Source of the DNA: Bacteroidales bacterium
GTDB lineage: Bacteria > Bacteroidota > Bacteroidia > Bacteroidales > F082
Direction: 5' to 3'
Assembly: GCA_015493525.1 (NCBI GenBank)
Contig: WGCY01000001.1
Coordinates: forward strand, 1 to 64,000
DNA length: 64,000 nucleotides
Shown here: in pieces, positions 49,001 through 55,250 of the stretch
Numbering within the stretch: position 1 is the stretch's first letter
Layout: each line of letters begins with the position of its first letter
Notes under the pieces: model-generated
The model's database searches: none
Seen by the model: the letters and a program-made list of their open reading frames with translations, nothing else
What the model was told of the DNA's origin: nothing
Program-made: the position numbers and the translations under genes

Positions 49001-49060
49001 TCAGGTGTCAAAAAAAGATATCTGACAACAACAAGTGCCGTTACAACAACAGTGGTTCAT
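49001..49060 (-). CDS. Cys-rich leader peptide, 19 residues
   Basis: The frame reads MNHCCCNGTCCCQISFFDT then TGA: six Cys in two runs of three, all TGT. A TAnnTTTG box lies 20 bases upstream of the ATG, and a terminator follows 12 bases after the stop, before the gene of a cysteine-desulfurase-like enzyme. The pattern fits attenuation by cysteine supply: ribosomes stalling at the Cys codons would change folding of the downstream RNA. No clear anti-terminator pairing was found by eye, so the mechanism is inferred. An alternative is a small metal-binding peptide. Confidence 0.65.
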   Translation of the reverse strand: MNHCCCNGTCCCQISFFDT

Positions 49061-49080
49061 GTGCTTTATTTATTAAAGGA

Positions 49081-49088
49081 CAAAGATA
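49081..49088 (-). promoter_or_regulatory. -7 box for the Cys-rich leader and PLP-enzyme gene
   Basis: CAAAGATA on + reads TATCTTTG on -, an exact TAnnTTTG match, 20 bases before the leader-peptide ATG. A TTG lies about 16 bases farther upstream as a weak -33 candidate. Confidence 0.6.
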
Positions 49089-49146
49089 CATTTTTGTCTG
49101 ATTTCAATTGTCTGAATTCTAATTTGGAAAGGTTTAAAATGATAAG

Positions 49147-49800
49147 TTACGAAGGTTTATGTGCCACCATTAACCGGCCATAACCGTGAAAATAGAGATG
49201 TTCTTTAAAATCGCCAAAGCCGGAACCTGCAAGCATGTCTTTTAAATCACGTTCAATAAAGTCGAAGGCATAAGGGCATTCGCCTTTTTGGAAGGGAATA
49301 CGGTAATAAAACGGCATGGCATGCATGTCGAACTCACCAAAATCGAGGATATTAAAATTGCCTCCGGGCTTCAGGTGGCTGAATGCGTTTTTGATAATGT
49401 TTTCGCGAATGTTTTGGGGAAAACCGTGCAACACAAAACTGATGAAAACCTTGTCGTAGGTTTTCTCGAGCTTAAACGGCTGGTCAATACGCCTGTTGAT
49501 AAATTCAACATTTGGGTGTTGCCGGCAGTTTTCGGTAAATTGTTTCTCCATGGTTTCGGAAATGTCCATACCCGTTATAAAACCCTTATCGCCAAGATAA
49601 TGCATCATCAGGCAGGCATTGCGGCCGGTGCCGCAGCCAAAGTCAAGGATGGTATCCTCTTTTCGGATTTGCATATCGCTGATGGCACGGTGAATAAAGC
49701 TTTTGTATTTGCCAAAAGAGATAATGTTCATCAGCTTATCATAATGCTTTGAGACAAACGGGTTGAGTTCCACGCCCGATTCGGGATACAGTTTTTCCAT
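49147..49800 (-). CDS. Class I SAM-dependent methyltransferase
   Basis: 217 residues from the ATG at 49800; the upstream frame extension is low-complexity and unlikely. The SAM-binding motif I is DTILDFGCGTGRNACLMM, motif II is GFITGMDISETM, and NFNILDFGEFDMHAM follows. The substrate is unknown. It resembles small-molecule or quinone-type methyltransferases. It lies 10 bases from the TPR gene upstream and is probably co-transcribed with it. Confidence 0.88.
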   Translation of the reverse strand: MEKLYPESGVELNPFVSKHYDKLMNIISFGKYKSFIHRAISDMQIRKEDTILDFGCGTGRNACLMMHYLGDKGFITGMDISETMEKQFTENCRQHPNVEFINRRIDQPFKLEKTYDKVFISFVLHGFPQNIRENIIKNAFSHLKPGGNFNILDFGEFDMHAMPFYYRIPFQKGECPYAFDFIERDLKDMLAGSGFGDFKEHLYFHGYGRLMVAHKPS

Positions 49801-49810
49801 TTTTTTGTTT

Positions 49811-50158
49811 TTATTCCAGCCAGGGATCCATATCGGTATTGGGATTGGCGTAAATATCCGTATTGTTATACCGTAAAATTGTTTTGATGATGTCAATTTT
49901 CCCGGCGGCTTCTTTATTCTCCGGATTTAATTCCACTACCTTGTTATAATCGTTGATGGCAGTGCCATAACGGTTTAGCTTATAGAAAAACTCAGCCCGC
50001 ATAAAGTATAATCTTTCATCTTCGGGACGGGCTTTAATGGCATCATCCAGTTTTTTGACCGCTTCAAGAATATTTTCTACGCCTTCAATACCCCGAAGCT
50101 GTCCAAGCAATTTCTCTGTTTCCAATTTGACAGGATTCTTAATTATTCGTAGAAGCAA
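49811..50158 (-). CDS. Small TPR protein
   Basis: 115 residues. A helix pair is followed by a recognisable TPR unit (RLYFMRAEFFYKLNRYGTAI then NDYNKVVELNPENKEA). There is no signal peptide, so it is likely cytoplasmic. The start overlaps the end of ppnP by 16 bases. No partner is known; it probably mediates a protein contact. Confidence 0.7.
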   Translation of the reverse strand: MLLRIIKNPVKLETEKLLGQLRGIEGVENILEAVKKLDDAIKARPEDERLYFMRAEFFYKLNRYGTAINDYNKVVELNPENKEAAGKIDIIKTILRYNNTDIYANPNTDMDPWLE

Positions 50159-50424
50159 ATATACGAACTTGTTTCACTTACTTTAAATTTAAAATTTTTG
50201 TGTTCGGGAATTGTAAATTCTCCAAAGGCCGAATACGCCTGCCATTGTTCTTCTCCTTCAACCCAAACGTTGATTTTTCCGGATGTTACGGTGGTAATTT
50301 CTTTTTTAATGGCACCAAATTCGTATTCGCCGGGAGTGATAATGCCTACGGAGAAAGGTTTTTCTCCATCATCGTAGGTCAGCGACTGAACGCGTTCACC
50401 ATGATATTTTTTTAATTGAAACAT
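50143..50424 (-). CDS. ppnP: Pyrimidine/purine nucleoside phosphorylase PpnP
   Basis: 93 residues, the full length of the PpnP/YaiE (DUF1255) cupin family, which phosphorolyses a broad set of nucleosides. FSVGIITPGEYEFG, the EEQWQAYSAFGEFTIPEH region and the closing SSYICFYE align with E. coli PpnP. It is the first gene of a leftward group with the TPR and methyltransferase genes. Confidence 0.9.
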   Translation of the reverse strand: MFQLKKYHGERVQSLTYDDGEKPFSVGIITPGEYEFGAIKKEITTVTSGKINVWVEGEEQWQAYSAFGEFTIPEHKNFKFKVSETSSYICFYE

Positions 50425-50512
50425 AAGGCTGAATTTTTGGTTATTAATGACGTAAATATAGACAAAATATCAATATAAAACAACTGCCATTTTTTGTGCT
50501 ATCATAAATAGG

Positions 50513-50845
50513 TTACTTTTTTGAGATGCTTTTGTATTTCTCAACAGCTTGTTTTACGCTGATATCCCCTGCGTAATCAATAAGTTTTGCGCCTGTTTTT
50601 TGTAAAACTTCTCCGGCTTTGGGGCCGAAGTTTCCTCCGGTTATTACCAGGTCGGCCTGTAAGGTGGCGGCAAGTTGTGATGCCTGAATGCCAACGCCAT
50701 GTTCAGCCTGTTTGTTTTCGGCATTGGAATGCCAGCTCAGGTTACCGGTTTCATCGTCGTAAAGGCTAAAGCCTGCTGCACGGCCAAAGCGGTCGCTAAC
50801 GGGAGCATCCCATCCTTCTCTTTTGGCTGCGATTAAAATTTTCAT
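50513..50845 (-). CDS. NifX/NafY-type dinitrogenase-cofactor-like protein
   Basis: 110 residues of the dinitrogenase Fe-Mo cofactor biosynthesis fold: MKILIAAKREGWDAPVSDRFG, then QADLVITGGNFGPKAGEVL. Family members bind Fe-S or Fe-Mo clusters but are found in many organisms without nitrogenase, frequently beside ferredoxin-bearing MinD-type ATPases, as here. No nif structural gene is in the window. It is probably an Fe-S or metal-cluster carrier. It is 41 bases downstream of the ATPase gene. Confidence 0.85.
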   Translation of the reverse strand: MKILIAAKREGWDAPVSDRFGRAAGFSLYDDETGNLSWHSNAENKQAEHGVGIQASQLAATLQADLVITGGNFGPKAGEVLQKTGAKLIDYAGDISVKQAVEKYKSISKK

Positions 50846-50886
50846 TTTTTCTTTTTTTTGAATGGTTAAACATTTGATAAACGATT

Positions 50887-51765
50887 CTATTTTGATACGA
50901 TTGTTTTTACCTTTTCCCAGGAAGAAATAATCTTATCTTTCAGGGGGCCATCATCGTATTCCACAATGGTTTTGCCCTGTGAGATGGCTTCTGTAAAGCG
51001 GATATTATAAGGAATCTCGCAAAGGGTTTCTACATTTTTCGATTTCAGGAAATCGCTGATTTTCAGGGTTATCTTTTTGTTCAGATCAGCTTTGTTAATG
51101 ATGCACCCGCTTTTGAGATGCAATTTTTCAATCATTTCATATACCCGCGACAAATCGTGAAGCCCTGAAACCGTGGGCTCTGTTACCATGACCACATAAT
51201 CGGCACCGGTGAGCGAAGCTACCACCGGACAGCCAATGCCGGGCGAAGCATCCACAAGGACATAGTCCAGTTGTTCTGCTTCGGCTATCTTTTTGGCCTC
51301 TTCCCGGACTTTTGTTACCAGTTTCCCCGAATTATCGGCGGCGATACCCAGCCGTGCATGAACCAACGTATTGTTAAAGCGTGTTTTAGATACGTAAAAC
51401 TTCCCGGCTAACCGTGGCAACATTTTTATGGTGTGTGTGGGACAAACATGATAGCAGTAACTGCATCCCTCACACTCCATCGGGTCAATGACAAATTCCC
51501 CTTCCTGATGGAGTACTGCATCAAAATGGCAAACATCCATGCATTTAAAACAGTGAACGCATCCTTCGGTAATGACTTTGCCTGTTTTCCCGCTGTAAAA
51601 ATCCTCTTCGCGTTGAATCTGTGGGGCGGTAAGCAGGTGCATGTCGGCAGCGTCCACATCGCAATCGGCCAGCACAAGATGCTTTGCTCCCAGGGCTGCA
51701 AACCCTGCCGTAATGGAGGTCTTTCCCGTTCCTCCTTTTCCCGAAAGTACAACAATCTCTTTCAT
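50887..51765 (-). CDS. MinD-type P-loop ATPase with inserted ferredoxin domain, copy A
   Basis: 292 residues. The N-terminal deviant Walker A VLSGKGGTGKTSITAGFA is followed by an inserted 2x[4Fe-4S] ferredoxin (CVHCFKCMDVCHFDAV and CEGCSYCYHVCPTHTI), then YVLVDASPGIGCPVVASLTGAD and TEPTVSGLHDL. These proteins occur in anaerobes as pairs next to NifX-like and DUF5320 proteins and are thought to handle Fe-S clusters. The start at 51765 overlaps the stop of copy B as ATGA, so a longer frame to 51789 is unlikely. Confidence 0.92.
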   Translation of the reverse strand: MKEIVVLSGKGGTGKTSITAGFAALGAKHLVLADCDVDAADMHLLTAPQIQREEDFYSGKTGKVITEGCVHCFKCMDVCHFDAVLHQEGEFVIDPMECEGCSYCYHVCPTHTIKMLPRLAGKFYVSKTRFNNTLVHARLGIAADNSGKLVTKVREEAKKIAEAEQLDYVLVDASPGIGCPVVASLTGADYVVMVTEPTVSGLHDLSRVYEMIEKLHLKSGCIINKADLNKKITLKISDFLKSKNVETLCEIPYNIRFTEAISQGKTIVEYDDGPLKDKIISSWEKVKTIVSK

Positions 51766-52643
51766 GCTTTTTCTTTTGTTAATTGACAAATCCTGCTGTA
51801 GACGTGCTCTATTTCATTTCTTATTTCGGGAAGTTCACCGACCATGGTTTTTCCTTTTGAATACAGCTTTGCCGCTTCTACCAGATGTGGAATCTTCCCA
51901 ATAACAGGGATGCCTTTTTCCAGGCAATAATTCAATACATCATCATTGCCGATGCCATATTTATTGATAACCACAGCTATCTTTTTTCTGAGTTCTTTCA
52001 TAGTGTCAATGGCCAGTTTTAAATCGTGGAACCCGAATGGCGTAGGCTCTGTTATCAGGACGACAAGGTCAGCATCTTTCACGGCTTCCATCACCGGACA
52101 AGAGGTGCCGGGAGGTGCGTCTAATATGGTAAACCATGTTTTGTCATAGTTTTCTTTAATGAATTTGCGGGTTTGTTCGATGAGCGGGGTAGCCTGTTCC
52201 ACGCCAATATCGATGCGGCTTTCCATAAACTCCAGGTTGTCGTTTAAAAGAAACCTTTTTGTTACGCCCATGCGATGTTTTACCATGGGAAGTGCATCCT
52301 CGGGACAGAGGTCAGAGCAGGCATAGCACGAATGGCAGAGCTCCGGGAAAATCATTACGCTGATTCCCAGAAAGGCCAGTGCATTGTATTCGCAAATGTT
52401 GGCACAGCGTTTACACAGCGTGCATTTGTCTTCTTTCCATTCGGGAACGAGGCGGTATTTTATCTCTTCAGACAGTAATTCCCCCTGAAGAAATAAGCCC
52501 GAATTGGGTTCTTCCACGTCCATGTCCGTCAATAAAACCTTTTGGCCGGTTCCGGCAAATTTTTCTGAAAGGAGTACTGCCAGATTGACAGCAAGCGTGG
52601 TTTTTCCTGTCCCTCCTTTCCCACTTGCAATGGCTATTTGCAT
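51762..52643 (-). CDS. MinD-type P-loop ATPase with inserted ferredoxin domain, copy B
   Basis: 293 residues, paralogous to copy A: IASGKGGTGKTTLAVNLAVL, ferredoxin Cys motifs CTLCKRCANICEYNAL and CHSCYACSDLCPEDAL, then FTILDAPPGTSCPVMEAVKDAD and TEPTPFGFHDL. It probably forms a heterodimer with copy A, because the two genes are overlapped and their products similar in length. The DUF5320 gene upstream is separated by a terminator. Confidence 0.92.
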   Translation of the reverse strand: MQIAIASGKGGTGKTTLAVNLAVLLSEKFAGTGQKVLLTDMDVEEPNSGLFLQGELLSEEIKYRLVPEWKEDKCTLCKRCANICEYNALAFLGISVMIFPELCHSCYACSDLCPEDALPMVKHRMGVTKRFLLNDNLEFMESRIDIGVEQATPLIEQTRKFIKENYDKTWFTILDAPPGTSCPVMEAVKDADLVVLITEPTPFGFHDLKLAIDTMKELRKKIAVVINKYGIGNDDVLNYCLEKGIPVIGKIPHLVEAAKLYSKGKTMVGELPEIRNEIEHVYSRICQLTKEKA

Positions 52644-52663
52644 AGTCTTGTGTTTTGAATCGT

Positions 52664-52710
52664 TAAAAAAAGCAAAGGTGCAAAATCATTGCGCGAAATT
52701 ACACCTTTGC
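52664..52710 (-). terminator. Terminator after the DUF5320 gene
   Basis: On the - strand GCAAAGGTG (from 52710) pairs perfectly with CACCTTTGC (to 52672) and is followed by seven T. It separates DUF5320 from the ATPase pair, so part of the transcripts should stop here. Confidence 0.65.
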
Positions 52711-52738
52711 CCTGTTTCTGGCGTTTATTGTCCGGATA

Positions 52739-53035
52739 TTATTTGTCCAGATCGGTACGCCTTTTTTCCAAAGCCTGTAACTGATTTTTCAGCGCATCAA
52801 TGGCTGTTTCAATCCAGCTTTTTTCTGAAGTCCCAGCGTAAGGGGCCTGGTTAAAAGCACCAAAACCGGCACCTCTTCCAAAACCGGTCCCTCGTCCGGG
52901 TCCCCTTGCAAAGCCAAAACCCCTGCCAAAAAATCCGTTACCATAACCGGGAACGTCGTTTCCTGCACAACGTCCTGCACCTCTGCCTGTCAGCGGGCCT
53001 TGCCCGGCAGGTCCTGTTCCATCACCTCGTGGCAT
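52739..53035 (-). CDS. DUF5320 glycine-rich protein
   Basis: 98 residues from the ATG at 53035: MPRGDGTGPAGQGPLTGRGA, a Gly/Arg/Phe-rich low-complexity middle, and a coiled C-terminal helix (WIETAIDALKNQLQALEKRR). This is the DUF5320 pattern, seen almost only next to MinD-ferredoxin/NifX-like genes in anaerobes. The start is set by a strong Shine-Dalgarno five bases upstream, which is unusual for this phylum and suggests transfer from another group. The molecular role is unknown. Confidence 0.85.
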   Translation of the reverse strand: MPRGDGTGPAGQGPLTGRGAGRCAGNDVPGYGNGFFGRGFGFARGPGRGTGFGRGAGFGAFNQAPYAGTSEKSWIETAIDALKNQLQALEKRRTDLDK

Positions 53036-53038
53036 TTT

Positions 53039-53046
53039 CACCTCCT
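53039..53046 (-). promoter_or_regulatory. Strong Shine-Dalgarno of the DUF5320 gene
   Basis: AGGAGGTG on the - strand, five bases from the ATG at 53035. Such a site is exceptional here: the other starts in the window have none. Confidence 0.75.
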
Positions 53047-53081
53047 TTTTTATAGTTAATAATTTATTTTTCATTTTCATT

Positions 53082-53097
53082 ATGAACTTATGTTCAT
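53082..53097. promoter_or_regulatory. Palindromic operator at the DUF5320 promoter
   Basis: ATGAAC-TTAT-GTTCAT, a perfect 6-4-6 palindrome located directly after the -7 box and over the expected transcription start. It is suited to a dimeric repressor. The half site resembles ArsR/SmtB-type operators; the regulator is not in the window. Confidence 0.5.
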
Positions 53098-53101
53098 TTT
53101 G

Positions 53102-53109
53102 CAAATGTA
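53102..53109 (-). promoter_or_regulatory. Candidate -7 box for DUF5320
   Basis: CAAATGTA on + reads TACATTTG on -, matching TAnnTTTG. It is next to the palindromic operator. Confidence 0.5.
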
Positions 53110-53182
53110 TTTCAAATTTTATGCCATGTCAAGTATTTTCTAATAATTTTTTCAATTTTTGAAAACACCTAAGGGGAACCCT

Positions 53183-53190
53183 TAAATTTG
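53183..53190 (+). promoter_or_regulatory. Candidate -7 box for the branched-chain aminotransferase
   Basis: TAAATTTG matches TAnnTTTG, 74 bases before the ATG at 53265. Confidence 0.4.
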
Positions 53191-53264
53191 GTTAATTTGT
53201 TTCCATATTGTGCAGGGGGCAGCGTGAAAAATGTTTAAATTCGCAGCAAGAAAAAATTACTGAT

Positions 53265-54293
53265 ATGGATGATTTAAAGAACATGGACTGGGGCAATTTG
53301 CCTTTTGGATATTTTAAAACGGATTACAATGTACGTTGTTATTTTCGGGAAGGACAATGGGGCGAACTTGAAATAAGTTCCTCTGAATATATTCCTTTGC
53401 ATATGGCGGCTACGGCCCTGCATTATGGGCAGGAGGCTTTTGAAGGGCTGAAAGCATACCGTGGCAAAGACGGTAAAGTGCGCCTGTTTCGATGGGAGGA
53501 AAATGCCAAACGGATGCGCAGTTCTGCACAGGGCATTATGATGGCGGAAGTTCCCGATGAGCTGTTTTTCAGGGCGATAGAAACTGCCGTAAAGATGAAT
53601 GCGCGGTTTATCCCGCCTTACGGTACGGGCGCAACGCTTTATATCAGGCCGTTGCTGATAGGCAGCGGGCCGCAGGTGGGCGTAAAACCGGCTACGGAAT
53701 ATATGTTTATGGTATTTGTTACCCCGGTTGGCCCTTATTTTAAAGAGGGCTTTAAGCCGGTGGCCATTGAGGTAGTCCGGGATATGGACCGTGCTGCGCC
53801 GCTGGGAACTGGAAAATACAAAGTGGGTGGCAACTATGCTGCCGGTATGCTTTCCAGCGAAAGGGCCCATCAGGGTGGTTTTGCTTCGGTGCTTTTTCTC
53901 GATGCACTGGAGAAGAAATATATCGATGAAGCCGGACCGGCCAACTTTTTCGCCATTAAGGATAATACTTACATTACCCCGAAATCCGACAGCATCCTGC
54001 CATCGATTACCAACATGAGCCTGTTGCAGATTGCCGAAGATATCGGACTGAAAGTAGAACGGCGTAAAGTGCCTTTTGACGAACTGGATTCGTTTGAAGA
54101 AGCCGGTGCCTGCGGAACGGCGGCCATAATTTCACCGATAAAAAAGATAAAAGACCATTCCACAGGGAAAACGGTAGAGTATGGCGACGAGCCGGGCCCT
54201 GTTTCTACTAAACTTTATCACTACCTGCGCGGTATTCAGGAGGGAACCATTGAAGATGCGCATGGCTGGATAACTTTGGTTGATGGCATTTAA
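53265..54293 (+). CDS. ilvE: Branched-chain amino acid aminotransferase
   Basis: PLP enzyme for the last step of valine, leucine and isoleucine synthesis, or the first of their breakdown. 342 residues of fold type IV: HYGQEAFEGLKAYRGKDGKV near residues 52-71, YIRPLLIGSGPQVGVKPA, GTGKYKVGGNYAAGM with the Schiff-base Lys, FLDALEKKYIDEAGPANFF and CGTAAIISPI. This is the long bacterial IlvE type. The ATG was preferred over the upstream TTG at 53208. Confidence 0.95.
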   Translation: MDDLKNMDWGNLPFGYFKTDYNVRCYFREGQWGELEISSSEYIPLHMAATALHYGQEAFEGLKAYRGKDGKVRLFRWEENAKRMRSSAQGIMMAEVPDELFFRAIETAVKMNARFIPPYGTGATLYIRPLLIGSGPQVGVKPATEYMFMVFVTPVGPYFKEGFKPVAIEVVRDMDRAAPLGTGKYKVGGNYAAGMLSSERAHQGGFASVLFLDALEKKYIDEAGPANFFAIKDNTYITPKSDSILPSITNMSLLQIAEDIGLKVERRKVPFDELDSFEEAGACGTAAIISPIKKIKDHSTGKTVEYGDEPGPVSTKLYHYLRGIQEGTIEDAHGWITLVDGI

Positions 54294-54322
54294 TACGGAT
54301 TGTCTTTGAACAGGATAATATA

Positions 54323-54360
54323 GCCACAAGTTTACGAATAAAAGTTCGTGAACTTGTGGC
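54323..54360. terminator. Long hairpin between convergent genes
   Basis: A 16-base arm beginning GCCACAAGTT pairs with its complement ending AACTTGTGGC, with one G-T pair and a six-base loop. There is no good T-run, but its place between the convergent ilvE and rubrerythrin-like genes fits a two-way stop or RNA-end stabiliser. Confidence 0.5.
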
Positions 54361-54431
54361 CGTTTAGTTTATAACCGAAAGGCTAAAGAAGAGCCTTAAG
54401 GACTTGGGATGGCGATGGCTTCAACTTAAAA

Positions 54432-54932
54432 TTAAAACGGCCAAAAGTTGTTGTCGTTCCAGATTTCTTCTTTCAAGTCCTCATTGAGGCGAAACAGCAG
54501 GTGGTGATGCCCTTTTTCCCAGTCGGCCAGCATTTGATACATCTCTTTTTCAACAGGATCGGTAGCCTGTTCTGCCCGGTCGGAATAAACTTTTATGGCG
54601 CGGTTCTCAAAATCAATGGCTGCTGAAATGGCAGCGGCTTCAAAACCGGCGGCATTAATCTCCTTTTTTATCTGCCCGGTCAGAATTTCCACGTTCGAAT
54701 CATCTTCTTCGTGGGGCTCGGGGTGCACAAAAGTGTGATCCTTTACATAATTTTTTGCCTGTTTTGTGAGAAAATCGATGTGCTCATCTTCTTCTTCGGC
54801 CATCATTTCAAAAATCTTTTTTGCCGATTTGCTTTCGCTGTTGCGGGCAGCCTGTGTGTAAAATGCTTTCCCCCTTCTTTCCAGCAGGATAGCTGTTTTC
54901 AAAATATCCAGTGCGGTGTCTTTTTTATCCAT
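54432..54932 (-). CDS. Rubrerythrin-like ferritin-family protein
   Basis: 166 residues, a four-helix di-iron protein: ILLERRGKAFYTQAA, MMAEEEDEHIDFL, DFENRAIKVYSDRAEQA and MLADWEKGHHHLLFRL supply the Glu/His ligands. There is no rubredoxin tail, so it is not a full rubrerythrin. It probably reduces peroxide or stores iron under oxidative stress. It has its own -7 box and is convergent with ilvE. Confidence 0.9.
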   Translation of the reverse strand: MDKKDTALDILKTAILLERRGKAFYTQAARNSESKSAKKIFEMMAEEEDEHIDFLTKQAKNYVKDHTFVHPEPHEEDDSNVEILTGQIKKEINAAGFEAAAISAAIDFENRAIKVYSDRAEQATDPVEKEMYQMLADWEKGHHHLLFRLNEDLKEEIWNDNNFWPF

Positions 54933-54948
54933 AGCTTTGTTTTTTTTA

Positions 54949-54956
54949 CAAAGATA
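54949..54956 (-). promoter_or_regulatory. Candidate -7 box for the rubrerythrin-like gene
   Basis: CAAAGATA on + reads TATCTTTG on -, matching TAnnTTTG, 16 bases before the ATG. Confidence 0.55.
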
Positions 54957-55109
54957 GGGCTTTTTTTCTTGTAAAAGAGGGGGCTCTTGTCTGTGGATTA
55001 TACAACTTTTTACCGGCTGGTAAAGAGATAGAAACGGATAAAATCAGTGCTGTTTTGGGGGGCCAAAAGAAAAACACTTTTCAGTGTGCTGAAATAAAAG
55101 AAAAATACC

Positions 55110-55117
55110 TATTTTTG
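55110..55117 (+). promoter_or_regulatory. -7 box for rpsA
   Basis: TATTTTTG matches TAnnTTTG. It gives a leader of about 130 bases before the ATG at 55251. Confidence 0.55.
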
Positions 55118-55122
55118 CAGCC

Positions 55123-55179
55123 CTGTTTTAAGAGGTCCGAAGTTGGGATAAATCTTTATTCATCAATTTTTTAAAACAG
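55123..55179 (+). promoter_or_regulatory. Structured rpsA leader
   Basis: CTGTTTTAA (55123-55131), right at the expected transcript start, pairs perfectly with TTAAAACAG (55171-55179), closing a 39-base loop. It could be an S1 autoregulatory leader; this is inference from position only. Confidence 0.35.
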
Positions 55180-55250
55180 ATAATTTATTGTTAAATCCGT
55201 TTCATGTTCACGTGTGTCGGACGGTTGAAATGAAACACAAGAATTTTTTA

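Noticed and set aside
50513-50845. Nitrogen fixation locus
   Set aside because: Only a NifX-type fold is present, with no nifHDK or nifB. The fold is common in organisms without nitrogenase.
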